From positions 1,674,001 through 1,738,000 of the forward strand of contig NZ_CP154857.1 in assembly GCF_039614715.1 (NCBI RefSeq): a stretch of DNA of 64,000 nucleotides, in the 5' to 3' direction. The DNA is from Microbacterium sp. AZCO (lineage in GTDB: Bacteria > Actinomycetota > Actinomycetes > Actinomycetales > Microbacteriaceae). The notes beneath the pieces are model-generated. The model was not told the origin of the DNA. It saw only the letters and a list, made by a program, of their open reading frames with translations, and ran no database searches. Positions 52,879-61,411 of the stretch are shown piece by piece; the stretch's first letter is position 1; each line of letters opens with the position of its first letter. The translations under genes and the position numbers were made by a program.

Positions 52879-53732
52879 CCGAACCACCGCCGAGGCTCGG
52901 GCAGACGGCCGACCCGCAGCATGATGCGGTATGCGACGAACGACACGACGGCCCCGGCCACGATGAGTGCGACGCCTCCGGGGCTGGTGTATGCGGCGGC
53001 GCCCTCCGGGCGCATGGCCAGCAGCGCGAGGATGACCCATGGCGCCGCGACGCCGAGCACGGCTGCTCCGCGGATCCATGACTGCCGCGCCTCGACCTCG
53101 GCGCGGAGAGTCGCATCTGCACGGACGGACGTCGCCAGCGCGCGCAGCACCGGTGTGAGCTCGGTTCCGCCGACCTGGCGCGCCATCCGAAGCGTCTCGA
53201 CGATGCGATCGGCCACGGGATCTCCGAGCGCCGACTTGAGGCGCAGGATGCTCGAGTCGAAGTGTCCGGACGCGGCGAGATCGCGGGCGAAGCCGCCGAA
53301 CGCGGGACGCAGGGGTGTCGGGGCCGAGTCGGCGAGCGCCGCAAGGGAATCGGGCAGCGACATCCCGGCGCGGACCGAGGCGATCAGCAGGTCGCAGACG
53401 TCGGGCCAGAGCGCCCGCCGGCTGCGGACGAGCCGCGTGCGCCGGCCGCGCAGCCAGACGAACGGCGCCGCCGCTCCGGCGAGGCCCGCGACGACGACGA
53501 TCGCGGGGACCGGCACGACGAGCCACGCGACGGCCGCGACCACGACGGCCACGACGATCGACGCCGCGACGATGCCGCCAGGGGCGATGTGCGACAGGCC
53601 CGCCTCCTCGAGCAACCGGGCGAGGGCCCCGGCGGCGCGGCTGGGCGCTCGCTCCTCGCGCGCGGGCCAGACCCACGGCGAGATCGCGAGAAGGATCCCC
53701 GCCGCGAGCAGCGCACCCCAGACGATCGTCAC
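52875..53732 (-). CDS. tadB: Tad pilus membrane platform protein TadB
   Basis: A 285-aa T2SSF-domain protein. It has N-terminal TM helices (VTIVWGALLAAGILLAIS and VAAVAWLVVPVPAIVVVAGL), the conserved region LWPDVCDLLIASVRAGMSLP and a C-terminal TM pair. GTG 53732 overlaps the end of tadA (GTGA). The gene itself is intact, but the tadA gene before it is split by element 2. Confidence 0.92.
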   Translation of the reverse strand: MTIVWGALLAAGILLAISPWVWPAREERAPSRAAGALARLLEEAGLSHIAPGGIVAASIVVAVVVAAVAWLVVPVPAIVVVAGLAGAAAPFVWLRGRRTRLVRSRRALWPDVCDLLIASVRAGMSLPDSLAALADSAPTPLRPAFGGFARDLAASGHFDSSILRLKSALGDPVADRIVETLRMARQVGGTELTPVLRALATSVRADATLRAEVEARQSWIRGAAVLGVAAPWVILALLAMRPEGAAAYTSPGGVALIVAGAVVSFVAYRIMLRVGRLPEPRRWFG

Positions 53733-54244
53733 GGGGCATCCGCCCGGTAGAGCGTGCGGGCCTCGACGCCCATCTCCCCGACGCCGGTGGGCTGGACGAT
53801 CTCGGCGACGCGCCGACGGCCGGATGCGTCGCGCTCGCAATGGACGACGAGATCGACGGATGCCGCGACGGCCGGCTGCACGAATCCCGCGTCGATGTTG
53901 CGCCCGGCCAGGAGGGGCAGCGCGCAGAGCTTGGTGAGCGCCTCGCGTGCAGAGTTGGCGTGGATGGTCGCGGCGCCGGGCACGCCCGTGTTGAGCGCGA
54001 GGAGCAGATCGAGTGCCTCGGCGTCGCGCACCTCGCCGACGACGAGGCGGTCGGGGCGCATGCGCAGCGCCTCCTTCACGAGCCGGCGGAGGGTCACCTC
54101 GCCCGTGCCCTCGAGGCTCGGCTGGCGTCCCTGCAGTGCGACGATGTCGGGAGCGTCGACGGCGAGCTCGAAGGTCTCCTCCACCGTGACGATGCGGTGA
54201 TGCGCGGGCGCCGCAGCGATGAGCGCGCCGAGGAGCGTGGTCTT
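53729..54244 (-). pseudogene. tadA: tadA/cpaF ATPase, 3' part, interrupted by element 2
   Basis: Encodes the ATPase C-terminal half from just after Walker A: KTTLLGALIAAAPAHHRIVT, VEETFEL (Asp/Glu box region), LVVGEVRDAEALDLL (Walker B) and GAATIHANSAREAL (His box). It lacks the N-terminal domain and complete P-loop, so it cannot be an active ATPase. Joining 63587-62952 to 54244-53729 gives 1152 bp, 384 codons in frame, and Walker A GATHAGKTTLLGAL. Only a weak TTG could start it as it stands. Confidence 0.92.
54240..54244. other. attachment core, left junction of element 2
   Basis: GTCTT, repeated at 62947-62951. Left of it is tadA coding sequence. To the right the element begins with the arms AAACC (54249-54253) and TTATGCCAC (54259-54267), which mirror GGTTT and GTGCCATAA at the other end. 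Confidence 0.85.
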
Positions 54245-54301
54245 ACCCAAACCGACGGTTATGCCACAATTCCCACCAGGGCTTTTGTGGATGGCGGGTC
54301 G

Positions 54302-55246
54302 TCACCACTGCCCATGCCAGAGCAACGCCGTCAGCGCGTCGAGATCGACCTGACTCCACCGAGTGGCCGCGCCGGTGGCGCGCTGCTCGCGCGGCAGGTC
54401 CGCGAACGCCGTGACGCCCTGCAGCTGCGGCTCGTGCGGTCGGCGCCGGCGCGCCATGCGATCAGGGTCCACGAGGTCGCACACGCTGCGCTCGAGCAAC
54501 GTGGGTCCGATCGTGCCGAGCGCGTCCAGCAGGCGGGCGTCAGCGGCACAGACGTGCCCGCCCGCGTAGGCGCCGGTCGTGACCTCCTTCCACGCCCCGC
54601 TGACGCGGCGCGCACTCACTGTGCCGATGCCGCACACGGCGCATCCGGGCCAGCGCGATTCGGTCGGCACCGGGATCGGCCGGGGCGGCCTCAGGTCGCC
54701 GACGTGCTCGCCGATCGCGCGCCGGATCTCGGCGGCGAGGTCGGAGGGAACGAACAGCCACGGCTCCGACGCACAGGTCTTCATCGAGGCCTTGGGCTGC
54801 CAGATCGGAGAGAACGCGCGGGACCACACCGCGAGCGCGCCGAGGTCGCCCAGGCGCTCCAGCAAGCTCCGCGCGGCCGGGTACGAGTTCAGGTAGGCAT
54901 CCGTCGCCGGGGTCGCGCCCACGACGGCGAGGGCGTCGAGCGCGGCGGCCAGCCGGTCGGCGGTGATCGAGGTGGAGCCCAGCGCGAGGAAGCCGGGATG
55001 CTGAGTGGCGATCTCGGCGGCGAGCGCGTGCCGGTCGGCGCACGTCGCGCACGTGGCGAACGTCAGCTCGTGGGCTTCATCCACGATGCGCAGGCCCACG
55101 TCGCGGCCGAGCACGAGGCGCTCGGTCGTCGGCGTGCCCTCGGGCTGGGGCATCCCGCAGTACGCGCAGCAGAGCATCCCCTCGGGCAGGTCGCGGACGC
55201 CGATCGGGTGGCCGACGTGCGGGGCCGGGGAGGTCGGGGCGGTCAT
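54302..55246 (-). CDS. zinc-binding protein with paired CxxC motifs (element 2; homolog in element 1)
   Basis: A 314-aa protein with CAYCG (about 27), CATCAD (about 63), GCAVCGIGTV (about 200) and a later single Cys (HVCAADARLL, about 226) where the element 1 homolog has CWRC. The N- and C-terminal motif pairs and the spacing match the 330-aa protein at 45592-46584. ATG 55246 overlaps the upstream stop (ATGA). It is the last gene before attL, as in element 1 (apart from the ADP-ribosyltransferase-like gene there). Function unknown. Confidence 0.75.
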   Translation of the reverse strand: MTAPTSPAPHVGHPIGVRDLPEGMLCCAYCGMPQPEGTPTTERLVLGRDVGLRIVDEAHELTFATCATCADRHALAAEIATQHPGFLALGSTSITADRLAAALDALAVVGATPATDAYLNSYPAARSLLERLGDLGALAVWSRAFSPIWQPKASMKTCASEPWLFVPSDLAAEIRRAIGEHVGDLRPPRPIPVPTESRWPGCAVCGIGTVSARRVSGAWKEVTTGAYAGGHVCAADARLLDALGTIGPTLLERSVCDLVDPDRMARRRRPHEPQLQGVTAFADLPREQRATGAATRWSQVDLDALTALLWHGQW

Positions 55247-55560
55247 GGCTTCTCCTTCGGCGCTGTGCGCCGGGCAGTGCTCCCGAGGGGCTCGTGGCTC
55301 AGGCGCTCTCTCAGGCCAGCCACGAGGCGCTCGCGCTCGCGGTCGGCATCGGTGGACACCCCGCCCGCAGTACCCCCAGAAAGGAGAGGGGCCGCACTCC
55401 GACGCGAAGGCGTCGGCCGATCCAGTGCGTCTGCGGGCGGGGCGGTCTGTGGGGTCGGGGCCGGGGCGGGGGCGGGGTGCGCGGCATCCCAGGCGCGCTG
55501 CGCGTCGCGTCGGCTCTCGGAGCCGAGGTATCGAGAGCCGGGAGGGGCGCTCACGGTCAC
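55243..55560 (-). CDS. Pro/Ala-rich, probably disordered protein (element 2 module)
   Basis: About 105 aa: SAPPGSRYLGSESRRDAQRA, a Pro/Ala-rich middle, then a charged helix (DADRERERLVAGLRERLSHE). GTG 55560 overlaps the preceding stop (GTGA). It holds the same position as 46581-47090 in element 1. The open frame extends further upstream, but that part overlaps the neighbouring gene. Function unknown. Confidence 0.6.
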   Translation of the reverse strand: MTVSAPPGSRYLGSESRRDAQRAWDAAHPAPAPAPTPQTAPPADALDRPTPSRRSAAPLLSGGTAGGVSTDADRERERLVAGLRERLSHEPLGSTARRTAPKEKP

Positions 55561-55880
55561 CGCCGACGGCGTGCGTGGTCGACGCGCTCGCCGCACCAGC
55601 CGCGCACGCCCGAGCCGGGAGAGCCGAAGCACGGCGTGCGGACGGCGGCGGCGTGCTCGATGCAGGGCACCGCGCCGGGGTCGATCCGGCTGCGGGCAAG
55701 CTCGCGGAGCACGACGGCGGGCTCGACATACCGCCAGGTCTGCTCGGGGCGGCGCTCGCGCTCGATCCGCTCGACCATCGGCGTGAGCACGCTGTGGTGG
55801 TCGCGCCCGCGCCGGGTAGCGGCGAGCTGTTCGAGGGCGATGCGCTGCTCGTCGGCGGCGTGCGTGCGGTACGAAGCCAT
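55557..55880 (-). CDS. conserved element protein with PAVV...PCF...CGER motif (element 2)
   Basis: A 107-aa protein with EPAVVLRELARSRIDPGAV, then PCFGSPGSGVRGWCGERV. The same motif order occurs in the 185-aa element 1 protein at 47087-47644, which is longer at its N-terminus. GGAAGG precedes the ATG. It begins the leftward module. The gap upstream (55881-56077) is a divergent promoter region with the 7-bp inverted pair GTACTAC/GTAGTAC. Confidence 0.75.
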   Translation of the reverse strand: MASYRTHAADEQRIALEQLAATRRGRDHHSVLTPMVERIERERRPEQTWRYVEPAVVLRELARSRIDPGAVPCIEHAAAVRTPCFGSPGSGVRGWCGERVDHARRRR

Positions 55881-56077
55881 GGGGACCTTCCAGGGCCGGT
55901 GCGAGGGATCGGACTCCCCGCGTGCGCCGAGGCTACGCCGTTGTGTTCGATGGTCGCCAGTCCGTACTACCGAGCGTCTTCGTACAGACTTTCGGGCTGT
56001 TCGTGGGCGATTCCCTCCAACCGCCCTGCTACGGCTGTGCCTAGAGAAGCCAGTAGTACAGGCGTACGATTCTCGGC

Positions 56078-56317
56078 ATGGCGCTCCTCGAACGAAACGC
56101 CGAAGCATCGGCCGCATCCGCGGCAGTGCGCCTCTGCGCGGTCGAGTCGGTCGAGTGCCATCGGCCCGCGATGTCGCCCTCTGCGGCCTACTGCCGGTTC
56201 CACGCGATGGGGATCGCCGAGAGCTTCGGCATCCGCACCGCCGCCCAGTTCGAGGAGAAGCTGCGCCGGGAGCAGCAGAAGCTCGACCGCATCGCCCGCC
56301 TCGGCCGCCGCCGCTGA
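56078..56317 (+). CDS. small zinc-knuckle-like protein (element 2, opposite strand)
   Basis: A 79-aa protein. RLCAVESVECHRPAMSPS followed by AAYCRFHAMG has the C...C-x-RP...YC-x2-H spacing of small zinc knuckles often found in phage and HNH-associated proteins. The C-terminal helix is basic (KLRREQQKLDRIARLGRRR). It is divergent from the module operon. Perhaps a regulator; function unknown. Confidence 0.6.
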   Translation: MALLERNAEASAASAAVRLCAVESVECHRPAMSPSAAYCRFHAMGIAESFGIRTAAQFEEKLRREQQKLDRIARLGRRR

Positions 56318-56363
56318 GACTCCCCACGACCACCGCCCGCCACGATCGAACAGGAGACCGATC

Positions 56364-56549
56364 ATGACCAGCACCCCCGTCGCACCCCCGCCCTCAGGTC
56401 GCTCGAACCCCGCGACCAACCATGAGGCTCCTGTCTCGCTCGTCGCGAGTGGGGCGCCCGTCGACTTCACGCTCTACAGCCGTCGCATCGGCTCCGAGGA
56501 GCGTCGTCGGCTGAACGAGACGTTCATGGCTGGCGTCAGTCGGTTCTGA
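56364..56549 (+). CDS. 61-aa hypothetical protein (element 2)
   Basis: Begins MTSTPVAPPPSGRSNPATNH and ends EERRRLNETFMAGVSRF. CAGGAGACC lies about six bases before the ATG, which supports translation. It is 46 bp after the zinc-knuckle gene on the same strand. Nothing else is recognisable. Confidence 0.5.
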   Translation: MTSTPVAPPPSGRSNPATNHEAPVSLVASGAPVDFTLYSRRIGSEERRRLNETFMAGVSRF

Positions 56550-56860
56550 GCGCTCGGTCTTCCCCTCGAACCCAGAGGCTCGTATCGGTCACCTACCGGG
56601 GGCATAAAGCCCCCCGGTCGGCGGTGACCGATACTCGGGACGCCTCCGATCCCAGTCGGGAGTAGGGAACCAATCGGTTCTGGCGACCGATGACCGATAG
56701 GCCATTTCGAGGGCTGTCTGACCGATGATCCTGACCGATGAATTAGGCCCGATCGGTCATCGGTCATGTCGGTCATCGGTCCCCTAGGAAACCTGGGATC
56801 GGTCACCATGGACCGATCCCAGGTGGTTTCCTCGGGAGCCTCGGCGAGGCCGACTCGCAG
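56550..56860. other. candidate replication origin: iteron-like and hairpin-rich gap
   Basis: Between the end of the 61-aa gene and the end of the primase gene lie 12 copies of ACCGAT/ATCGGT (six in each orientation, between 56584 and 56817) and two large hairpins. The first has outer arms TATCGGTCACC (56583-56593) and GGTGACCGATA (56623-56633) with an inner CCGGGGG stem. The second has 14-bp arms ACCTGGGATCGGTC (56791-56804) and its complement (56811-56824). Iterons plus hairpins beside a primase-polymerase gene are typical of a plasmid-type origin; the hairpins could also end the convergent transcripts. Confidence 0.6.
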
Positions 56861-59017
56861 CTAGTCGGCCGACATCGCCTCGGCTCGACGCCTCGCCTCG
56901 GCCTCCTTGGCCTGCACCCACGCCTCACCGCCCGATGTGGGATAGAGGTGCTCGCGGGCATAGTTCGGCTTCCAGGCGCGATCCTCGCAGGTCTGGCAAT
57001 GACGGCCGTCCCGGGAGCACTCCCCCGTCTCGAGATAGCCACTGCCCTCGGCCTTCTCGATCCACTTCTTGAGCGTCTCCTTGCCGATCCCGGTCCTGTC
57101 GTGGAGCCGGTTCAGCCACGTGCCCGACTCACCAACGACCCACTGCACGAGCGCGAACGCCTCGTCATCCGGGGCCGTCTTGGCCGTCACGACGCCGGAG
57201 ATAATGCCGTCCGCGCTGTCTCCGTGGTGCACGGTGCTGGAGGCGACATCGTGCGCGCCGTCTGCGTTCGGCGCGTACGCCTTCCACCTGAGGCTGCCAT
57301 CCGCGTCGGGTCGATCCGGCGTGAGGCATTCGAGCTCGAATCGACCGAACCGCCAGGCGTTGCCGTCCTTCGAGACGCCTCGGGCCAGCGTGTCGGCGCG
57401 CAGCGAGCCGTGGAAGTCCTTGAACAGCCAGAGGTTGACGTGCCCCTTCCCGCCCGGCACCGGCGGCGTGTCCGAGGCGGTGACGCCGATCATCGAGCCG
57501 CGCACCAGCTGCTTCTTGGATCCGGCCCCCTCCGGTCCGTACTTGACGTTCCCGTCCTTCGTGGTGTGGTCGATCACGATGACGGTGATCCCGAGCTTCA
57601 CCAGCTTCGAGATGAGCGCCTTCCAGGCCTTGCGCACGGCATCCGGAGAGTTCGAGGGAGCATCGCCCTGCCCGACGATCGCCATCAGACCGCCGAAGGC
57701 GTCCAGCACGACGAGGGACGGCCGCTCGGACTCGATCGCCGCCACGCGCAGCAGCTCGTTGATGTCGGCTCCGTCACCCGGAGTGCTGAAGCGGAACTGG
57801 TGCGAGGCGAACGATTCCAGGGGCATCCCGAGCCAGCGCAGACGGTTCCCGACGTCGACGCGGCCCACGTCATCGATGTCCACCCACCAGATTCGGGCGG
57901 CCTTGTCCTTCTGCGCCTTCTCGACGACGGCCGACATGGCGATCCACGACTTGCCGGACTCCGGCGCGCCGTAGATCAGATTCGCGACAGCCTCATAGAT
58001 CAGGCACATCGAGTCGACGCGCTTGAGCAGGTTGGGCATCACGATCTTCGGCCTGTACGCCGGATCGCCGAACTCGGCCATGTCCTGCCAGCCGCCGAGC
58101 ACGGTGTCCTCGTCGGAGTCGACCTGTGCGGAGGTCGGCCCCGCCGTCGTCGGGTCCGGTCCGGTGATCTCTCGGCCCAGCGACACGCCGTCTGGCGTGG
58201 TCATCCGGGATGACAGCGCCGTCCAGCCGGTCACAGGTTCGCTCCCCGCCTGCAGCTTCTTCAGGGTCGAGGGGATGGCCTGCCGGGCCCGCACGCGGCC
58301 CTCCTCGTCGCCCAGCGCCCACGCCACGGTGTCGATGATGCGGATCACCCGCTCCTGCGGCCAGTGCCGGAGCAGGGCGCCGGCCAGATCGAGGTAGGCC
58401 AGGTGACGGTCGCCCTTCGTCGGCCAGCCGTAGACCAGCGCGACCACCAGGGCAACGTCGTCCACGGCATCCCGCAGCGCCTCAGCCTCGACCCGAGCGG
58501 GGCCGTCGCTGCCGCCCCAGGCCTCACCGCCCTGCCATCGCACCACCTCCCCCGAGGGATGCACCGAGGGCGGCACGGCCGTCTGCTGAGCGCGGGTGCC
58601 GCGCAGTTCGACGATCGTCGTGCCGTCGCCGAGCGATCGCTTCACGTAGGGCACGCCGGTCTCCACGACGTACCACCAGTGCGATCGGGGGCTGCTCTCG
58701 CGCCCCGAGATCGCCGGGGTGGGCGGCAGCAGCCGAGGAGCGACGCGCACCGCCAGAGCGTCGTCCAGATCAACGTCCGTGAGCCCGCCGTCGCCGAGGC
58801 GCACGCCAAGGTTGCAGTCGGCGACGATCCCGCGGTGCGTGAGGTAGTCCGCGAGGCCATCACGGCTGGAGTAGGTCGCCCGAGGCCACTGCTCCTCGAT
58901 GGGGCGCTTCTCGCCAGGCATCAGGACCAGCGGCATCCACCCGCGGTCGAAGGCCTCCAGCGCGGCCGCCGCGACCGGACTATCGAGCGTGAGCAGATCG
59001 ACGCGCCGCTCAGCCAC
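56861..59017 (-). CDS. bifunctional primase-polymerase with AAA helicase/ATPase (replication protein)
   Basis: A 718-aa protein. The N-terminal prim-pol domain (about 1-190) has LMPGEKRPIEEQW, the metal motif DVDLDDA, the SPRSHWWY His motif and IVELRG. The RepA/AAA_25-like ATPase (about 335-520) has Walker A GAPESGKSW, Walker B SLVVLDAFGG and IDHTTKDG. A C-terminal winged-helix-like region (LNRLHDRTGIGKETLKKWIE, near 640) and a Cys/His segment (GRHCQTCED) follow. This layout is that of self-primed replication proteins of actinobacterial integrative plasmids and phage satellites. Lies next to the iteron/hairpin region, so element 2 probably replicates after excision. Confidence 0.92.
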   Translation of the reverse strand: MAERRVDLLTLDSPVAAAALEAFDRGWMPLVLMPGEKRPIEEQWPRATYSSRDGLADYLTHRGIVADCNLGVRLGDGGLTDVDLDDALAVRVAPRLLPPTPAISGRESSPRSHWWYVVETGVPYVKRSLGDGTTIVELRGTRAQQTAVPPSVHPSGEVVRWQGGEAWGGSDGPARVEAEALRDAVDDVALVVALVYGWPTKGDRHLAYLDLAGALLRHWPQERVIRIIDTVAWALGDEEGRVRARQAIPSTLKKLQAGSEPVTGWTALSSRMTTPDGVSLGREITGPDPTTAGPTSAQVDSDEDTVLGGWQDMAEFGDPAYRPKIVMPNLLKRVDSMCLIYEAVANLIYGAPESGKSWIAMSAVVEKAQKDKAARIWWVDIDDVGRVDVGNRLRWLGMPLESFASHQFRFSTPGDGADINELLRVAAIESERPSLVVLDAFGGLMAIVGQGDAPSNSPDAVRKAWKALISKLVKLGITVIVIDHTTKDGNVKYGPEGAGSKKQLVRGSMIGVTASDTPPVPGGKGHVNLWLFKDFHGSLRADTLARGVSKDGNAWRFGRFELECLTPDRPDADGSLRWKAYAPNADGAHDVASSTVHHGDSADGIISGVVTAKTAPDDEAFALVQWVVGESGTWLNRLHDRTGIGKETLKKWIEKAEGSGYLETGECSRDGRHCQTCEDRAWKPNYAREHLYPTSGGEAWVQAKEAEARRRAEAMSAD

Positions 59018-59522
59018 GCTCGCCCGCCTCCAGGCGCACGGCCCGCCGCATCCCGTGACTAAGGCTGCTGGAGAGATCGCGCCAATTCGTGTACTCGAGC
59101 CACGGCTTCTCCATCAGGTGGCTGTTCCAGTGCAGGAAGTCGTCGACCGTGCGGATGTCCTCGATAGGGAACCAGTACTCGACCCGCTGCCTGGTGGTGT
59201 CGCAGGACCGGTGCCATGCCGCCCACGGCACGAGGTCGAACAGCTCATCCCACTCGCCCTCTTCGAGCTTCTGGAAGGCGATGATGTCCCCCGGCTTGCG
59301 GTCCTTCGCCAGCTCCTTCCAGCGGCGCTTCTTCTGACCTGCAGCCCACTCGTCCGCGACGAGGTAGCCCTTGCCGTTCTTGATCGGCTTGTCGCACCCC
59401 CGGCAGTACCAAGTGATCTGGTTCGAGCGGTCGACGGTGAGGCGGGCGATCGCAGCGAGGCGGCGCGCTGCCGGGCTCTCGTTGTCGGCGTTCTCGTTCT
59501 CGGTCATGATGGTGTTCTCCAA
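59010..59522 (-). CDS. zinc-finger hypothetical protein (element 2)
   Basis: About 170 aa. WYCRGCDKPIKNGKGYLVAD followed later by WHRSCDT gives a CxxC...HxxC zinc site, a layout common in small actinobacterial and phage proteins. The C-terminal half is Trp-rich (DDFLHWNSHLMEKPWLEYTNW). The likely start is ATG 59507 (MTENENADNE); 59522 is an alternative. Overlaps the primase start by 8 bp. Function unknown. Confidence 0.65.
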   Translation of the reverse strand: MENTIMTENENADNESPAARRLAAIARLTVDRSNQITWYCRGCDKPIKNGKGYLVADEWAAGQKKRRWKELAKDRKPGDIIAFQKLEEGEWDELFDLVPWAAWHRSCDTTRQRVEYWFPIEDIRTVDDFLHWNSHLMEKPWLEYTNWRDLSSSLSHGMRRAVRLEAGERG

Positions 59523-59534
59523 TCCGGGGCCTCG

Positions 59535-59717
59535 TCAGCGCTCGCTGACGGGGCCCTCCTTCGTGTTGTGGGTGGTGGTGTCGTGCTCGGGCTCGCCCAC
59601 GACGGCCTCAAGCTCGGCGAGACCGCGCTGCATGTCGGCGCGGATCGCGGCCGGGTCGACGCCCGCGGCGGGCGGGTGCGCGTTCGACACGCCCGGGTAG
59701 CGCTCGGTGGGGCTCAT
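59535..59717 (-). CDS. 60-aa hypothetical protein (element 2)
   Basis: MSPTERYPGVSNAHPPAAGV, then a short amphipathic helix (IRADMQRGLAELEAVVG) and a polar tail. Its ATG overlaps the stop of the preceding 56-aa gene (ATGA), which supports both. No family recognised. Confidence 0.55.
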   Translation of the reverse strand: MSPTERYPGVSNAHPPAAGVDPAAIRADMQRGLAELEAVVGEPEHDTTTHNTKEGPVSER

Positions 59718-59884
59718 GAGCGGCCTCGCTTGGGTGCGGGCGGCGGCGCGATCGTCAGCGAGAGCAGCCGAGCGACCTCGCGCTTCTGCTCGTCCGTGAG
59801 CCGGATGCGCTCGCGGATGGGTCGACGGTCGATGCCGTCATCCGGGCGCGACGATGCGCCCCCGGTCGGGGGTGTGGTCGGCAC
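59714..59884 (-). CDS. 56-aa hypothetical protein (element 2)
   Basis: GTG start; the sequence contains DRRPIRERIRLTDEQKREVA and RLLSLTIAPPPAPKRGRS. The stop overlaps the next ATG by 4 bp. The charged helix resembles short recombinase- or replication-associated element proteins, but no function can be assigned. Confidence 0.5.
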   Translation of the reverse strand: MPTTPPTGGASSRPDDGIDRRPIRERIRLTDEQKREVARLLSLTIAPPPAPKRGRS

Positions 59885-59887
59885 GGG

Positions 59888-60217
59888 TCAACCGCCGATG
59901 ATCTCGTAGCTGCCGACCGCGAGGATCGGCTTGTTCGGGACCCGCCCCGAGCGCAGCCGACCGTCCGAGAAGCGCGGCTTGCGGCGCTCCTTCTTGGCGA
60001 TCCTGGCCTCGCGCTTCATCGCGTCGTCGATCTCATCGACGTCGTTGACCAACTGCCCGTCGACCTCGTAGATCTCGATCCAGCCCTTGCTGGCCCAGAT
60101 CTCGACCGAGCGCCGGTCACGGTTGAAGAAGGCCGCGGTGCCGAGCGGGAACGGCGTGAACCGACGCTTGCCGGGTGCGCTCGCCATGGCGGGCGCGGTG
60201 GTGTCCTGAGCGGACAT
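59888..60217 (-). CDS. 109-aa hypothetical protein with possible helix-turn-helix (element 2)
   Basis: PLGTAAFFNRDRRSVEIWAS followed by KGWIEIYEVDGQLVNDVDEI resembles the turn and recognition helices of excisionase/MerR-type DNA-binding proteins, and the rest is basic (KREARIAKKERRKPRF). It is the first gene of the replication operon. A role as an excisionase-like regulator is possible but unproven. Confidence 0.6.
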   Translation of the reverse strand: MSAQDTTAPAMASAPGKRRFTPFPLGTAAFFNRDRRSVEIWASKGWIEIYEVDGQLVNDVDEIDDAMKREARIAKKERRKPRFSDGRLRSGRVPNKPILAVGSYEIIGG

Positions 60218-60667
60218 GGATGCCTCCGAGTGGAGTCAAGCGCCGTGCGTAATGGCGCTGTACGCATCCGATCTCCCGTCCGGTCTCCTCTCGGCCTGCC
60301 TATGGGCGGCTACCGAGTCGTACTGCCGGATCGAGCGCTGCCCGCGTCGGCCCGATCGAACGGGGCCAGTGACGCGGGGAGGATCACCTATCCACCTGCA
60401 CCCTTGCCTTGAGGCGGGCGCTATGGTCGGCGCGGGCGGGTGGCCTCGGCTTGCCCTCGCGGGCTGATCCTGACGCGCCGAAATGACGGCGCGCTACTCC
60501 CAGCTTAGCAGATTTCGCCCTCCCACCTGGGGCTTTCTGCCGCCCTCCCGTGCGCTCCCCTCCCCCGCGCCCGTCCCCCGTGAGTTAGCGCGCCTACGCG
60601 CCGCCCAGCGCTGCTGAACGGCAGATTTCGGCCATGACCCGGGGAGGTTGGGCGGGCCGAGCGGCTC
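60218..60667. promoter_or_regulatory. gene-free promoter gap of element 2
   Basis: These 450 bp separate the replication operon start (60217) from the methyltransferase stop (60668). No reading frame with a credible start is seen. The interval must contain the promoter of the replication operon. Short inverted pairs such as GCGCC/GGCGC near 60475-60498 are visible; no clear -35/-10 could be assigned. Confidence 0.45.
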
Positions 60668-61411
60668 TCAGACGATCAGCGTGAGCGCGGCGGGGATCAT
60701 CGCCACGCGCTCGCGATCGGCGGCCGTTAGCGGCACGTCCACGGCCAGCACGAGGTCGTAGCCGGGGGCGAGGAGGCTCATCGGCACGTCCTCCCATCGA
60801 GCGGGGATCAGGCGGCGCGTGGCGGGATGCTTGCGCACAAGGGCGTTGAGCATCGCCTGGCTGGGGTCGATGCCGGTGTAACGGTCGGGCGTCGTGATGC
60901 CCAGATCGAGCGCGCGGCCGGTGCCGCAGCCGATATCGAGCACCCTCGGAGGAGGGCCGGGGAAGGCGTCGGCGATCTGCTCGCGCAGAGCGGCGTCGAA
61001 ATCGGGCTCAGGAGCGCGCTGGGCGTCGTAACGCGTCCCGATGGCGTCGTACTCCGCCCACCCTCCCGAGAAGGTGCGCGGGGCGTCCTGCAGGCCGTAC
61101 ACGCGATCGTTCACGGCCCGGTTGATCAGGTCGGTGTCGTCGAGGTCGGCGTCCATCGTCCACCAGCGGTGCGGGATGCCCGGGTGCGTGAGGTAGATGT
61201 TCGTGCTCCGCCAGAACCGCCCCGGCTCGCCGAACGTGTGGATGACGTGCGCCGCGCGCCGGAACTCGTCGGGCGTGATCCCAGCAGTACGCCCCGCCAC
61301 GATGTAGTCGTGCGGGGCGCTGTCGGCGTAGGTCTTGGCGAACGTCCACCGGAGAGTTGGTGCGAGGGTGAGCCACCACATCAGGTCATCGGGGCTCACG
61401 CTCTTGGGCAT
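60668..61411 (-). CDS. SAM-dependent methyltransferase (class I) of element 2
   Basis: A 247-aa protein. A 110-residue N-terminal part precedes the Rossmann core with motif I VLDIGCGTGRALDL and GIDPSQAMLNAL, and a later DLVLAVDVPL strand. The catalytic NPPY-type motif of DNA N6/N4 methyltransferases is not seen, so a small-molecule or protein substrate is more likely than DNA. ATG 61411 overlaps the recombinase stop (ATGA), so it is co-translated with the recombinase. Role in the element unknown. Confidence 0.82.
   Translation of the reverse strand: MPKSVSPDDLMWWLTLAPTLRWTFAKTYADSAPHDYIVAGRTAGITPDEFRRAAHVIHTFGEPGRFWRSTNIYLTHPGIPHRWWTMDADLDDTDLINRAVNDRVYGLQDAPRTFSGGWAEYDAIGTRYDAQRAPEPDFDAALREQIADAFPGPPPRVLDIGCGTGRALDLGITTPDRYTGIDPSQAMLNALVRKHPATRRLIPARWEDVPMSLLAPGYDLVLAVDVPLTAADRERVAMIPAALTLIV

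Noticed and set aside
53729..54250. A functional short ATPase gene starting MGKTTLL
   Set aside because: The apparent start is a TTG created at the junction, the P-loop is incomplete and the N-terminal domain is missing; it is the 3' part of the split tadA.
54253..54289. CCACAA...TTGTGG hairpin at the left end of element 2 as a terminator
   Set aside because: The stem is only 6-7 bp with a long loop and no T run; too weak to annotate.
56078..56860. CRISPR array in the repeat-rich gap of element 2
   Set aside because: The repeats are only 6-8 bp, in both orientations and irregularly spaced, with no spacers or cas genes; they fit iterons better.
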